The notes: generated by a model not told the origin, from the letters alone. A DNA stretch of 64,000 nt from Microbacterium aoyamense (GCF_023155855.1 NZ_JAKNUT010000002.1:426470-490469); one strand, 5' to 3'; counted from the stretch's first letter, positions 40,037 to 48,461 are shown. Made by a program: numbers and translations.

Positions 40037-42019
40037 GTGCGCGCTGACGACATCTCGACCCTCGTATCGGTCGGTCGCCCGGTCATCGCGCCGGACGGCT
40101 CGTTCGCGATCTTCGCGTCATCCCGCCCCGACCTCGAGGCCAACCGCAACGTCGGCCAGCTCTGGCGTGTCGACCTCCCCGACGGCGCGCCGCGCCGCCT
40201 CACGCGCGGCGTCGCCGACAGCGGCCCCCGGCTCTCGCCGGACGGTGCGCGCGTCGCGTTCGTGCGCGGCGATGCGAAGGGCAAGGCGCAGGTCTTCGTG
40301 ATCGATTCAGCCGGCGGTGAGCCCGTGCAGGCGACGGATGCCGCGCAGGGCGTGATCGAGTTCGACTGGTCGCCCGACGGCGGCGCGCTCGCCTACACGG
40401 CGTCGGTCGTCGAGCCGGGGCGGTACGGCAGCGTCGAGGGTCTTGACGCCGCCGCTGAAGCTCCGCGCCACATCACCGGCATCCGCTGGCACGCCAACGG
40501 CCTGGGCTACATCGGCGATCGCCCCGCGCACCTCTTCGTGATCGCCGCGCCGCAGACCGACGCCGAGCCGTTCTACGATCCGGCTCCCGCCGTGCGGGCG
40601 GAAGGCGCCGAGGCTCCGAGGAAGAAGGTCGTCGCGGCGGAGGCCCGGCAGCTGACCGAGGGCACGGCATCCCATTCGGGCGTCGTCTTCCGCGGCGACG
40701 AGATCCTCACGAGCCCTGACGAGATCGAGCCCGCCCGCCGAGATCTGCGGACGCGGATCGTCGCGGTCAAGGTCGACGGCTCGGGATCCCGTGAGATCCT
40801 CGGGACGGATGCCGATCTCTCGGTATACGGGCTCGAGGTCGCGCCCGACGGAGCGATCGTGCTGCTCGCGCACGAGACCGGGCCGGACGGCGTCGACTTC
40901 GTCGCCCCGGGTGTCGGGCTGTGGCTGCTCGAGGATTCCGGACCGCGCGTCCTCACCGACCCCGCGACGATCGACCTCGGCGAGGTCGGGTCGCACATCA
41001 CTTTCGACGGCGAGGACATGCTCGTTCAGGACCGCACGCGCGGGCGCGTGCGGCTCGTACGCGTCACGCGCGCGGGGGAGCTCACCGAGGTTCTCGGTGG
41101 CGACCTCGAGGTGAACGGGCACGACGCCGCCGGTGGGCGGATCGTGGCATCCATCGCGACTCCCGAATCGTTCGGCGAGCTGCTCGTCGTGGAATCCGGC
41201 GAATCGCGGATCGTCACGGCCTTCGGCGCGGGGGCGGCGGCGCGCGGGATCGTGGTGCCGCGGGAGCTCACCGTCGAAGGGCGCGACGGCTACCCCGTGC
41301 ACGGCTGGGTCGCGACGCCGGACGGCGAGGGTCCCTTCCCGGTCATCCTGCAGATCCACGGCGGCCCATATGCCGCGTACGGCATCCATCTGTTCGACGA
41401 GACGCAGGTGCTGGTGGATGCGGGCTACGCCGTCGTCTACGGCAACCCGCGCGGGTCGGCCGGCTACGGGCGGGCGCACGGGCGGAGCATCCGTCAGCAG
41501 ATGGGCACCGTCGACTTCCACGACGTCATCGACCTGCTCGAGCGCGCGATCGCGGCGGATCCGCGCCTCGACGGCGAACGCGTCGGCGTGCAGGGCGGCT
41601 CGTACGGCGGCTACCTCACGGCGTGGGTCATCGCGCACGACCACCGCTTCGCGGGTGCGATCGTCGAGCGCGGGTTCCTGGAGCCCGTGTCTTTCCAGGG
41701 CACGAGCGACATCGGCTCGTTCTTCGGCGACGAGTACGTGGGGGTGGATGCCGCGGACATCGCGCGGCAGAGCCCGCTCGCGGTCGTCGGGAACGTGACG
41801 ACGCCGACCTTCGTCATCCACTCGGAGCTCGACTTCCGGTGCCCTCTCGAGCAGGCCACGCGGTACTACTCGGCGCTCAAACGCCAGGGCACCGAAGCCG
41901 AGATGCTCATCTTCCCGGGCGAGAATCACGAGCTCTCACGGGCGGGCCGCCCGCGTCACCGCGTGGAGCGGTTCGCGGCGATCCTGGACTGGTGGAAGCG
42001 CAAACTCCCCGTCCAGTGA
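40037..42019 (+). CDS. S9 family serine peptidase (acylaminoacyl-peptidase-like)
   Basis: A 660-residue prolyl-oligopeptidase-type enzyme. Residues ~1-390 form a beta-propeller with TolB-like repeats (LWRVDLPDGAPRRLT, PRLSPDGARVAF, FDWSPDGGALAYT); residues ~400-660 are the alpha/beta hydrolase with QGGSYGGYLTAWV (Ser, ~521), HSELDFRCPLEQ (Asp) and PGENHELSRAG (His). The oxyanion region is LQIHGGPYAAYG. It has no signal peptide, so it cleaves short or acylated peptides in the cytoplasm. GTG start 3 bases after the SDR stop, so the two are co-expressed. Confidence 0.92.
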   Translation: MRADDISTLVSVGRPVIAPDGSFAIFASSRPDLEANRNVGQLWRVDLPDGAPRRLTRGVADSGPRLSPDGARVAFVRGDAKGKAQVFVIDSAGGEPVQATDAAQGVIEFDWSPDGGALAYTASVVEPGRYGSVEGLDAAAEAPRHITGIRWHANGLGYIGDRPAHLFVIAAPQTDAEPFYDPAPAVRAEGAEAPRKKVVAAEARQLTEGTASHSGVVFRGDEILTSPDEIEPARRDLRTRIVAVKVDGSGSREILGTDADLSVYGLEVAPDGAIVLLAHETGPDGVDFVAPGVGLWLLEDSGPRVLTDPATIDLGEVGSHITFDGEDMLVQDRTRGRVRLVRVTRAGELTEVLGGDLEVNGHDAAGGRIVASIATPESFGELLVVESGESRIVTAFGAGAAARGIVVPRELTVEGRDGYPVHGWVATPDGEGPFPVILQIHGGPYAAYGIHLFDETQVLVDAGYAVVYGNPRGSAGYGRAHGRSIRQQMGTVDFHDVIDLLERAIAADPRLDGERVGVQGGSYGGYLTAWVIAHDHRFAGAIVERGFLEPVSFQGTSDIGSFFGDEYVGVDAADIARQSPLAVVGNVTTPTFVIHSELDFRCPLEQATRYYSALKRQGTEAEMLIFPGENHELSRAGRPRHRVERFAAILDWWKRKLPVQ

Positions 42020-42021
42020 CG

Positions 42022-42057
42022 CGGAAGAGGCCCCGGATCGCTCCGAGGCCTCTTCCG
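42022..42057. terminator. Bidirectional terminator between S9 peptidase and DUF308 genes
   Basis: An exact 11-bp stem, CGGAAGAGGCC (42022-42032) against GGCCTCTTCCG (42047-42057), continues past one C-A mismatch into CGGA/TCCG with a TCGC loop. It lies between two convergent genes. Confidence 0.85.
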
Positions 42058-42066
42058 TGGAATCGC

Positions 42067-42624
42067 CTACAGCTCGCCCTTGAAGGTGAACGCGCGCACG
42101 ACGTTGATGATGCCGAGCACGATCAGCGAGATGCCGAGCAGCCACCACAGCACGACGGCACCCCACAGCGGCGAGAAGAGGAGCACGACGCCGGCGATGA
42201 TGCTGATGATCGCGAAGAAGATCGACCATCCCTTCGACGCGGAGTCGCCGAGCGTAGAGAGCGCCACGACGCCCTCGACGATCCACATGATGCCGACCAG
42301 GATGCCGAGGAACAGCGCGAGCCACGCGGTCGCGGCACCGAGGTTCAAGAACGCGATGACACCCGCGATGATGAACAGCACACCGAGCACGATGTGACCG
42401 ACGCGCGACCATCCGCCCTTGGTCTTGGAGAAGATGCCGAGGCCGGCGTAGACGAGACCGGCGGCGATCGCGTAGATCGCGATGATCGCCGTGACGACCA
42501 TGGCTGTCTTGCCGGGCCAGACGAGGATGAGGATACCGACGATGACGGCGAGGACGCCGGCGATGCCGAGCGCGGTCCGGATGCCGTTGACGGCGGCCTT
42601 CTCGACGGGGAGGTCAGTGGACAT
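42067..42624 (-). CDS. HdeD/DUF308 family membrane protein
   Basis: A 185-residue protein with six hydrophobic helices in DUF308 repeats (ALGIAGVLAVIVGILILVWP, IAIYAIAAGLVYAGLGIF, VGHIVLGVLFIIAGVIAFLN and three more). E. coli HdeD is linked to acid resistance, but the mechanism is unknown and actinobacterial members are uncharacterised. A GGAAGGA Shine-Dalgarno lies before ATG 42624. It faces the peptidase gene across a strong terminator and is divergent from the molybdopterin cassette. Confidence 0.87.
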   Translation of the reverse strand: MSTDLPVEKAAVNGIRTALGIAGVLAVIVGILILVWPGKTAMVVTAIIAIYAIAAGLVYAGLGIFSKTKGGWSRVGHIVLGVLFIIAGVIAFLNLGAATAWLALFLGILVGIMWIVEGVVALSTLGDSASKGWSIFFAIISIIAGVVLLFSPLWGAVVLWWLLGISLIVLGIINVVRAFTFKGEL

Positions 42625-42776
42625 GTGATTGTCCTTCCTGGGAGTTTCCTGAAAAGGGGCGTTCGAAGTCTAGACCCGAGGTCGAGGTTTGCAGGTGATC
42701 GCGGAGGGTGATTTCGAGGATGACTCGCGCCGCGGCTCCGCGCAGCGCTAGCGTGAGGGCGTCGAAAGGATTCGCC

Positions 42777-43370
42777 ATGGCCGTCTTCTCGAGGGCGTTC
42801 GGTGCCCGGCGTCGTGAGAGCGATCCCGCGCTGCCGCCCGGACAGTATCTGACCGAGGACTTTCCGGTGCTCTCGGCGGGTCCGACTCCGCGCATCGATC
42901 CGGGGGAGTGGCGCTTCGCCATCCGCACCGAATCGGGTGCGGTGACGTCCTGGTCCTGGGACGAATTCATGGCCCTGCCGATCGAGGACGTGCACACCGA
43001 CATCCACTGCGTCACGCGGTGGTCGAAGCTCGGCACCCGCTGGCGAGGTGTGTCGCTCGACACGCTGTACGGGCACGTCGATTCCGATGCGGCGTTCGCG
43101 ATGGCGCATTCCTACGGCGGCTACACGACCAACGTGCCGCTCGAGGACCTGCTCGGAGGCAAGGCCTGGGTCGCGTTCGAGTTCGAGGGCGAGCCGCTGG
43201 ATCCCGAGCACGGCGGTCCTGCGCGCCTGCTCGTGCCGCACCTGTACTTCTGGAAGAGCGCGAAGTGGGTAAACGGCCTGACCCTCATGGACAGTGACGA
43301 ACCCGGATTCTGGGAGCAGAACGGCTACAACATGCACGGCGATCCGTGGACGGAGGAGCGGTACTGGTGA
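42777..43370 (+). CDS. Sulfite-oxidase-like molybdopterin oxidoreductase (no signal peptide)
   Basis: A 197-residue protein carrying the molybdopterin-binding domain of the sulfite oxidase/YedY superfamily. The cysteine that should bind molybdenum is in DIHCVTRWSKLGTRWRGV (~residue 80); GGYTTNVPLEDLLGG and the PHLYFWKSAKWVNGLTLM block are typical. There is neither a Tat signal nor a heme or dimerisation domain, so it is a minimal cytoplasmic form. AAAGGA precedes ATG 42777 and TAGCGT (42749-42754) is a good -10. Its stop overlaps the GTG of a flavin reductase gene by four bases; the pair plus DUF6510 look like one redox system. Confidence 0.88.
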   Translation: MAVFSRAFGARRRESDPALPPGQYLTEDFPVLSAGPTPRIDPGEWRFAIRTESGAVTSWSWDEFMALPIEDVHTDIHCVTRWSKLGTRWRGVSLDTLYGHVDSDAAFAMAHSYGGYTTNVPLEDLLGGKAWVAFEFEGEPLDPEHGGPARLLVPHLYFWKSAKWVNGLTLMDSDEPGFWEQNGYNMHGDPWTEERYW

Positions 43371-44092
43371 TCGTCGGCGGCTGGCGGCCCGCGAAGGTCG
43401 CCGAAGTGCGGGATGCCACGCCCACCGCTCGCGTGCTGGAGATCGATGTGCCGGACTGGCCGGGGAACGATGCCGGGCAGCATGTCGACATCCGCCTCAC
43501 GGCGGAGGACGGCTACCAGGCGGTGCGCTCGTACTCGCTCGGATCCTACGGTTCTTCGACGCGCGTCGAGCTCGCGGTCGACGAGGTGCCGGACGGCGAG
43601 GTGTCGCCCTACCTCGTGCGCGACGTGCAGCCGGGCGACGAGCTCGAGGTCAAGGGGCCGCTCGGCGGCTACTTCGTCTGGCGGCCCGGGGGAGAGGGCC
43701 CCGTTCAGCTCATCGCCGGCGGGTCGGGGATCGTGCCCCTGATGGCGATCGCGAGGTCTGCGAAGAATGCCGGGGCCGCGGCATCCGTGCGCCTTCTCTA
43801 CTCCGTCCGTCGAGCGCAGGACGCGATCTATCGTGAGGAACTCGTCGCCGACGCGGCCGACGGGGGAGTGGCGCTCACGTGGGCGTACACGCGGGCCGCT
43901 CCCGAGGGATGGGACGGGGATGTCGGACGCCTCGACGACGACGCGATCCGCGCGGCGGCGTGGCCGCCCGGGGACGAGCCGATCGTGTACGTCTGCGGTC
44001 CGACGGGATTCGTCGAGCATGTCGCGGACGCGCTCGTGCGCCTCGGCCACCCCGCGGCGAGGATCAAGACCGAACGGTTCGGAGGCGCCTGA
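43367..44092 (+). CDS. FAD/NAD(P)-binding ferredoxin-reductase-type oxidoreductase
   Basis: A 241-residue FNR-family protein. FAD motif VRSYSLGSYGSS (RxYS type, ~residues 54-65), the KGPLGGYFVW segment, the nucleotide motif IAGGSGIVPLMAIAR (~115-129) and VYVCGPTGFVEHVADAL (~205-221) are all present. It lacks the C-terminal 2Fe-2S domain found in phthalate-dioxygenase-type reductases. It starts at GTG 43367 within the stop of the molybdopterin gene (GTGA), so the two are made together; it presumably feeds electrons from NAD(P)H to, or takes them from, the Mo site. Confidence 0.9.
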   Translation: MIVGGWRPAKVAEVRDATPTARVLEIDVPDWPGNDAGQHVDIRLTAEDGYQAVRSYSLGSYGSSTRVELAVDEVPDGEVSPYLVRDVQPGDELEVKGPLGGYFVWRPGGEGPVQLIAGGSGIVPLMAIARSAKNAGAAASVRLLYSVRRAQDAIYREELVADAADGGVALTWAYTRAAPEGWDGDVGRLDDDAIRAAAWPPGDEPIVYVCGPTGFVEHVADALVRLGHPAARIKTERFGGA

Positions 44093-44093
44093 C

Positions 44094-44351
44094 ATGGATG
44101 CGACGATCGTCGACGGGAACGTGCTCGCCGGCATGCTGTCGGAGATGTTCGAGACGGATGCCACGATGCTCGCAGGGTCGTGCGGCGGATGCGGCGCCGA
44201 GGCGCTGCTCGCCGAGGCCGTCGTCGAGCTCGACGACGCGGCTGCGATCGTGCGATGCCGCTCGTGCACGCACACGCTGCTGACGGTGCTGCGCACACCT
44301 CAGGGGATGCGGGTCGTCTTCGGCGCGTTGGCGGAACTGCGCAGTGGCTAG
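44094..44351 (+). CDS. DUF6510 family protein (CxxC-x21-CxxC)
   Basis: An 85-residue protein beginning one base after the reductase stop (MDATIVDGNVLAGMLSEMF). Four cysteines in two CxxC pairs, at residues 30/33 (SCGGCG) and 55/58 (RCRSC), form a zinc-ribbon or rubredoxin-like metal site. The family name is from memory; its function is not known. Its constant position behind the reductase suggests either an electron carrier or a maturation factor. Its stop shares CTAG with the convergent AEC gene. Confidence 0.8.
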   Translation: MDATIVDGNVLAGMLSEMFETDATMLAGSCGGCGAEALLAEAVVELDDAAAIVRCRSCTHTLLTVLRTPQGMRVVFGALAELRSG

Positions 44352-45268
44352 CCCAGGAGGAAGGTCGCTGCGAGCAGGACCGGCAGACAGCCGATCGTCG
44401 TGAGGAAGACGGTGTCGCGCGAGATCGTCTCGCCGACGCCGTAGCGCTGCGAGTAGTTGAAGACGTTCTGCGCGGTCGGGAGGGCGGCGAGGACGACGAC
44501 GACCAGGACGTCGTGGCGATCGAGTCCGAACACGTACTGCCCGACGAGCCAGGCGACGAGAGGCATCGCGACGAGCTTGAGCCCGGTCGCCAGGACGATG
44601 TCGCGCCGCCGGCCCGACGGCGAGAGCACGCGCTGCCCGTACAGCGAGATGCCGTAGCTGATGAGCAGCACCGGGACGCACGCGTTCGCGATGAGGACGG
44701 CGGGTTCGAACACGATCGGCGGCAGTTCCACGCCGCTCACCGAGACGATCGTGCCGAGAACGGATCCGATCACGATGGGGTTCGTCAGCGTGCGCACGAC
44801 GGCCTTGCCGAACGACGCGCGACCGAAGGCGACGGCATCCAGGATCGCCATCGTCACGGGGGTGAAGACCAGGAGCTGCAGCAGGATGACGGGCGCCGGG
44901 TACGCCGCACTGCCGAGCAGATAGAGCGACAACGGGATGCCGATGTTGTTGGAGTTCACCTGACCCGCGCTCAGTGCGCCGATGACGGTCTCGCCGACGG
45001 ATCGCCGCCAGGCGAGTCGGGCCACGACGACGTAGACCGCGAACATCGCCACGGCGGCGATCGCGGCGACCGGCAGGTACGCCGAGAAGAGCGTGCGCAC
45101 ATCGGCCTGGGCCAGCACGACGAAGAGGAGGAAGGGCGACAGTACGAAGAACGTGAGGCGTGCCAGCACCGGTCGGCCGTGCTCGCCGAGCAGATCGATG
45201 CGGCCGATGATCCATCCCACGAGGATCGCGACGCCCACGACGACGAAGCCCGTGAGCGATTCCAGCAT
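44348..45268 (-). CDS. AEC family permease
   Basis: A 306-residue membrane protein with about ten helices in two inverted halves (VVGVAILVGWIIGRIDLLGE, LARLTFFVLSPFLLFVVLAQ, and after the centre AVLIANACVPVLLISYGISL). AEC (auxin efflux carrier) proteins of bacteria move malate, other organic acids or amino acids. It has its own TAGGCT -10. No catabolic gene beside it names the substrate. Confidence 0.88.
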   Translation of the reverse strand: MLESLTGFVVVGVAILVGWIIGRIDLLGEHGRPVLARLTFFVLSPFLLFVVLAQADVRTLFSAYLPVAAIAAVAMFAVYVVVARLAWRRSVGETVIGALSAGQVNSNNIGIPLSLYLLGSAAYPAPVILLQLLVFTPVTMAILDAVAFGRASFGKAVVRTLTNPIVIGSVLGTIVSVSGVELPPIVFEPAVLIANACVPVLLISYGISLYGQRVLSPSGRRRDIVLATGLKLVAMPLVAWLVGQYVFGLDRHDVLVVVVLAALPTAQNVFNYSQRYGVGETISRDTVFLTTIGCLPVLLAATFLLG

Positions 45269-45274
45269 GATTCG

Positions 45275-45280
45275 AGCCTA
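45275..45280 (-). promoter_or_regulatory. -10 hexamer TAGGCT, leaderless start of the AEC permease
   Basis: On the minus strand TAGGCT, CGAATC, then ATG 45268. The opposite-strand kinase promoter begins about 26 bases away. Confidence 0.6.
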
Positions 45281-45305
45281 TTGGCACGTCCGATCCTGCC
45301 GATGC

Positions 45306-45311
45306 GATGAT
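45306..45311 (+). promoter_or_regulatory. -10 hexamer GATGAT before APH-like kinase 1
   Basis: GATGAT ends 6 bases before GTG 45318; a weaker match than the others in the window. Confidence 0.35.
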
Positions 45312-45317
45312 GACGAG

Positions 45318-46046
45318 GTGGACGAGATCGAGCTCTCGGGCGGGAACATGCAACCCGTCGTCCGCGTGGGCGAGACGGTCCGGCGCGTGGCAGGGGAGTG
45401 GACCCCGGCTGTGCACGCGCTGCTGGAGCGACTCGAATCGGCGGGGATCGCAGAGGCTCCGCGTGCGCTCGGATTCGACGACCGCGGGCGGGAGATCCTG
45501 AGCTACATCGCGGGCGACGTCCTGGAGGATTCGTCCGCGCTGTGGTCTGACGAGGTGCTTATCGCCGCCGGTCGGCTGCTGCGTCGCATCCACGATGCGA
45601 GTGTCGTGCTCGCGGGCGACGACACCCTGGTGTGGCGTTCTGCGCGACGCGCGCCCGCCCAAGTCGTCTGCCACAACGACTTCGCGACGTACAACCTCAT
45701 CGCGCGGGACGACCGTCTGGTCGGGGTCATCGACTTCGACTTCGCGTCGCCCGGCCCGCGCCTGTGGGATCTCGCCTACCTGGCCTATCGGATCGTGCCG
45801 TTCGTCTCCGATGCGCAGGATGTGGGGGACCTCGACCGCGGTGCGCGCCTATCGGCGCTCGTCGAGGCGTACGGCATTCCGTTCACGCGCTCGGAAGTGC
45901 TCACCGCAGCAGCCGACCGCCTCGACGATCTCCGTGCGTTCACGCTCGATCGCGCAGCCGAGACGGGGCGGGTGGACTTCATCGAACACGCCGAGATGTA
46001 CGGGCGGGATGCTGCGGCCCTGCGCGCGATGACTACGATGACCTGA
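45318..46046 (+). CDS. Aminoglycoside-phosphotransferase-family kinase, gene 1
   Basis: A 242-residue APH/choline-kinase-fold protein starting at GTG 45318. The catalytic loop is VVCHNDFATYNLI (Asp base and Asn, ~residues 118-130) and the metal-binding Asp is in LVGVIDFDFASPGPRLWDLAYL. The N-lobe is short. The phosphate acceptor is unknown; such proteins often phosphorylate small metabolites (choline, homoserine, hydroxyurea) rather than drugs. Its stop overlaps the next kinase by one base (TGATG). Confidence 0.85.
   Translation: MDEIELSGGNMQPVVRVGETVRRVAGEWTPAVHALLERLESAGIAEAPRALGFDDRGREILSYIAGDVLEDSSALWSDEVLIAAGRLLRRIHDASVVLAGDDTLVWRSARRAPAQVVCHNDFATYNLIARDDRLVGVIDFDFASPGPRLWDLAYLAYRIVPFVSDAQDVGDLDRGARLSALVEAYGIPFTRSEVLTAAADRLDDLRAFTLDRAAETGRVDFIEHAEMYGRDAAALRAMTTMT
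46034..46039 (+). promoter_or_regulatory. -10 hexamer TACGAT inside kinase 1, leaderless start of kinase 2
   Basis: TACGAT, GACCTG, then ATG 46046. It lies within the last codons of the upstream kinase, so gene 2 may be expressed alone as well as by read-through. Confidence 0.5.
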
Positions 46047-46768
46047 TGCCCGAGGCATCCGAGTTCGAAGACCTGTCGCAGTTCCACGAGCAGGGCGACG
46101 ACCCCGTGCCATCCGTCGTGCTCGCTGTCGACGCTTCGCCCGAGCTGGTGTGGCGCAACGAGCTGGGCGGGCTGACGTATCGCGTCGGCGATCGCTATGT
46201 GAAGTGGAGTCCGCGGTCGGCGGGGATCGACCTCGCGCGCGAGCGCGATCGACTCCTGTGGCTCGACGGACGTCATCCGGCGCCGCGAGTGCTGTCGTAC
46301 GGCGCCGACGGCGAGGCGGAGTGGCTGGTGACGGCCGGGATGCCCGGAGACCACGCCGTCGGCGATGAGTGGCGTGCGCGCCGGTCGGAGGCGATCGCCG
46401 CGATCGCGCGCGGGCTGCGCGCGATCCATGCCGTGCCCGTCGACGACGAGGCGCGCGGGTGGGAGTCCTGGGTGGTCCGGCGGCCGCCATCGCTGGGTGA
46501 TCGGCCGGCGACCGACGAGCCCGTGCTCGTGCACGGCGACGCGTGCGCGCCGAACACGCTCATCTCGGCCAGTGGTGAATGGGTCGGCAACGTCGACTTC
46601 GGCGATCTCGCGGTCGGCGATCGCTGGGCGGATCTGGCCGTGGCATCCATGAGTCTCGACTGGAACTTCGGTGACGGTCACCAGGACGAGTTCTTCGCGG
46701 CGTACGGCATCGCTCGCGATGAAGAACGCATCCAGTATTACCGCGCGTTGTGGGAGCTCGAGTCCTGA
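46046..46768 (+). CDS. APH(3')-like phosphotransferase, gene 2
   Basis: A 240-residue kinase with closer resemblance to aminoglycoside 3'-phosphotransferases: the VHGDACAPNTLISASGEWVGNVDFGDLAVGDRWADLA region (residues ~155-190, given here only as landmarks HGDACAPN, VDFGD and GDRWADLA) has the APH(3') catalytic Asp, Asn, metal Asp and conserved Arg-Asp. The N-terminal region with YRVGDRYVKWSP supplies the ATP-binding lysine. A TACGAT -10 lies within the end of gene 1. Drug resistance is possible but untested; chromosomal relatives may act on natural metabolites. Confidence 0.82.
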   Translation: MPEASEFEDLSQFHEQGDDPVPSVVLAVDASPELVWRNELGGLTYRVGDRYVKWSPRSAGIDLARERDRLLWLDGRHPAPRVLSYGADGEAEWLVTAGMPGDHAVGDEWRARRSEAIAAIARGLRAIHAVPVDDEARGWESWVVRRPPSLGDRPATDEPVLVHGDACAPNTLISASGEWVGNVDFGDLAVGDRWADLAVASMSLDWNFGDGHQDEFFAAYGIARDEERIQYYRALWELES

Positions 46769-46792
46769 GCTCGCCTCGCATCGCAATCGCCG

Positions 46793-46806
46793 ATAATGCA
46801 CATTAT
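46793..46806. promoter_or_regulatory. AT-rich inverted repeat upstream of the AraC gene
   Basis: ATAATGCACATTAT has 6-bp arms (ATAATG/CATTAT) around CA and stands out in a GC-rich 156-base gap. It is 119 bases before the AraC start and could be an operator or contain a -10. Nothing else is recognisable in this gap apart from the Shine-Dalgarno. Confidence 0.4.
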
Positions 46807-46924
46807 GTCAGCTTACCGTTCGGAGCCCGCTCTCCCGGGTTGATGAGACGCACGATCGCATCGGACCGCGATTGTCGGGTGGCGTCGTGAGCGACACAGA
46901 ATGCTGGTCGTTGAAGGGGGAACC

Positions 46925-47794
46925 GTGATCGCCGCTCTCAATCGCATCGTCGAATCCGTCGAGGATCGTCTCTCCGATGACCTCGACGTCGATGCCCTCG
47001 CGCGCAGCGAGGGCACGACGGAGTATCACGTGCGACGGATGTTCTCATCGCTTGCCGGCATGCCGTTGTCGGAGTACGTCCGGCGACGTCGGATGACCGT
47101 GGCCGCCGGTGACCTCGTCGGGACGTCCGATGAGCTTCTCGACATCGCGGTGCGATACGGCTACAGCTCGACCGAAGCATTCAATCGGGCGTTCCGGATG
47201 GTGCATGGCGTGTCGCCGGCGGTTGCGCGTCGCGATGGCGGTCCCCTTCACTCGCAACCGCAGCTCAGGTTCCGCCTGACCGTAGAAGGGAACTCCCCCA
47301 TGGACACTCGCATCGTCGATCGTCCCGCATTCCGTCTGATCGGCCACGCCGCGCGCGTCCCGCTCATCCATGAGGGTGTGAACCCTCACATCCAGGCGCA
47401 CATCGCCTCGATCCCCGTGGGCGAGCATGCGCGACTCAAGGCACTGAGTGCCACCGAGCCCGGCGGGCTTCTTCAGGTGACGGCGGATGTCGATCCCGGC
47501 TATCAGGACGGAAGCGAACTCGTCTATCTGCACGGCGTGGCGGTGACCACCGATACTCCCCTGCCGCCCGACCTCGATGTCGTCGACGTGTCCGCCGGTC
47601 ACTGGGCGGTGTTCCGGACGTCTGGAGATTACCCGGACGTCCTCCAGCAGACATGGGCGGCGACGGCGACCGATTGGTTCCCGTCCAACCCGTGGCGTCT
47701 GCGGCCTGGGCCGTCGCTCGTCTCGATACTGGATCGCTCCCCCGACTTCGCGACGGCGACGTGCGAACTGTGGATGCCGGTGGAACGCGCATGA
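46925..47794 (+). CDS. AraC-family regulator with GyrI-like effector domain
   Basis: A 289-residue regulator. Residues ~1-105 carry the two AraC helix-turn-helix units (LDVDALARSEGTTEYHVRRM and LDIAVRYGYSSTEAFNRAFR, then VHGVSPAVAR); residues ~125-288 are a GyrI/effector-binding domain (RIVDRPAFRLIGHAARVPL, HWAVFRTSGDYPDVLQQTW, ELWMPVERA end). This is the Rob/SoxS-like 'AraC plus GyrI' type that senses bulky hydrophobic compounds. GTG 46925 was chosen because GAAGGGGG lies 4 bases upstream; an ATG at 46901 is in frame but lacks one. Confidence 0.9.
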   Translation: MIAALNRIVESVEDRLSDDLDVDALARSEGTTEYHVRRMFSSLAGMPLSEYVRRRRMTVAAGDLVGTSDELLDIAVRYGYSSTEAFNRAFRMVHGVSPAVARRDGGPLHSQPQLRFRLTVEGNSPMDTRIVDRPAFRLIGHAARVPLIHEGVNPHIQAHIASIPVGEHARLKALSATEPGGLLQVTADVDPGYQDGSELVYLHGVAVTTDTPLPPDLDVVDVSAGHWAVFRTSGDYPDVLQQTWAATATDWFPSNPWRLRPGPSLVSILDRSPDFATATCELWMPVERA

Positions 47795-47823
47795 TCTCGG
47801 CTGAGAGTCGAACATAAAGGCGA

Positions 47824-48405
47824 TCATGATGCGCGGAGATCGAGCTCGGTGATCAGGCTCGTCGCTGTGCCGAGCGTTCTGTCGATGCGACCGGTCTCGT
47901 GGAAGCCGAGCTTCTCGAGGACACGGCGTGACGCGACGTTCCAGTCCCACACGGTCGCTTGCAGTCGAGTGACCCCGCATGTACGCGCCCATCCGATGGC
48001 CGCCTCGGCGGCTTCTGTCGCGTACCCGTGGCCATGGAACGCCGCGAGCAGTTCGAAGGCGAGTTCCGGCTCCGCCCCGGCAGTGTCGTCGATCACGAGG
48101 CCGCAGTAGCCGATGACCTGGCCCGTCTCGCGCACCTCGACGGTCAGAAGCTTGGCGAAGCGCGATTCGGAGTCGCCCTGCCGGGCGGCGAGGTCGCGTG
48201 CGATGTCGTCGACGGTCGGCCGGCCGTCATCGTCGAGTTGCCGATGGGCCGGCACGCGGGGATCCCGTTCGGTCCAGAGCTGGTGGTACACGGAGGCGTC
48301 CGGCGGGCGAGCGCGCCTCAGAGTCAGCCGCTGAGTGACGAACGGCGGCTGCGGTGGCGCAGGTGACCGAGACGGCGCTGGGGTGACTGGCGTCTGGGGC
48401 TGCAT
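47824..48405 (-). CDS. GNAT family N-acetyltransferase (RimJ/RimL type)
   Basis: A 193-residue acetyltransferase after a proline-rich N-terminal extension of ~28 residues. The fold runs from FVTQRLTLRRARPPD through VIGYCGLVIDD and the acetyl-CoA loop FHGHGYATEAAEAAIGWA (Q/RxxGxG/A equivalent, ~residues 128-145) to NVASRRVLEKLGFHETG. RimJ/RimL relatives acetylate protein N-termini or small amines. The start ATG 48405 has no clear Shine-Dalgarno, so the extension could be shorter or longer. Confidence 0.87.
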   Translation of the reverse strand: MQPQTPVTPAPSRSPAPPQPPFVTQRLTLRRARPPDASVYHQLWTERDPRVPAHRQLDDDGRPTVDDIARDLAARQGDSESRFAKLLTVEVRETGQVIGYCGLVIDDTAGAEPELAFELLAAFHGHGYATEAAEAAIGWARTCGVTRLQATVWDWNVASRRVLEKLGFHETGRIDRTLGTATSLITELDLRAS

Positions 48406-48461
48406 TTTCGCCGTGGGAGTCCGCGCCGTTACCCCCGGTTCGTCCAGATGGGTCGCGGGGT

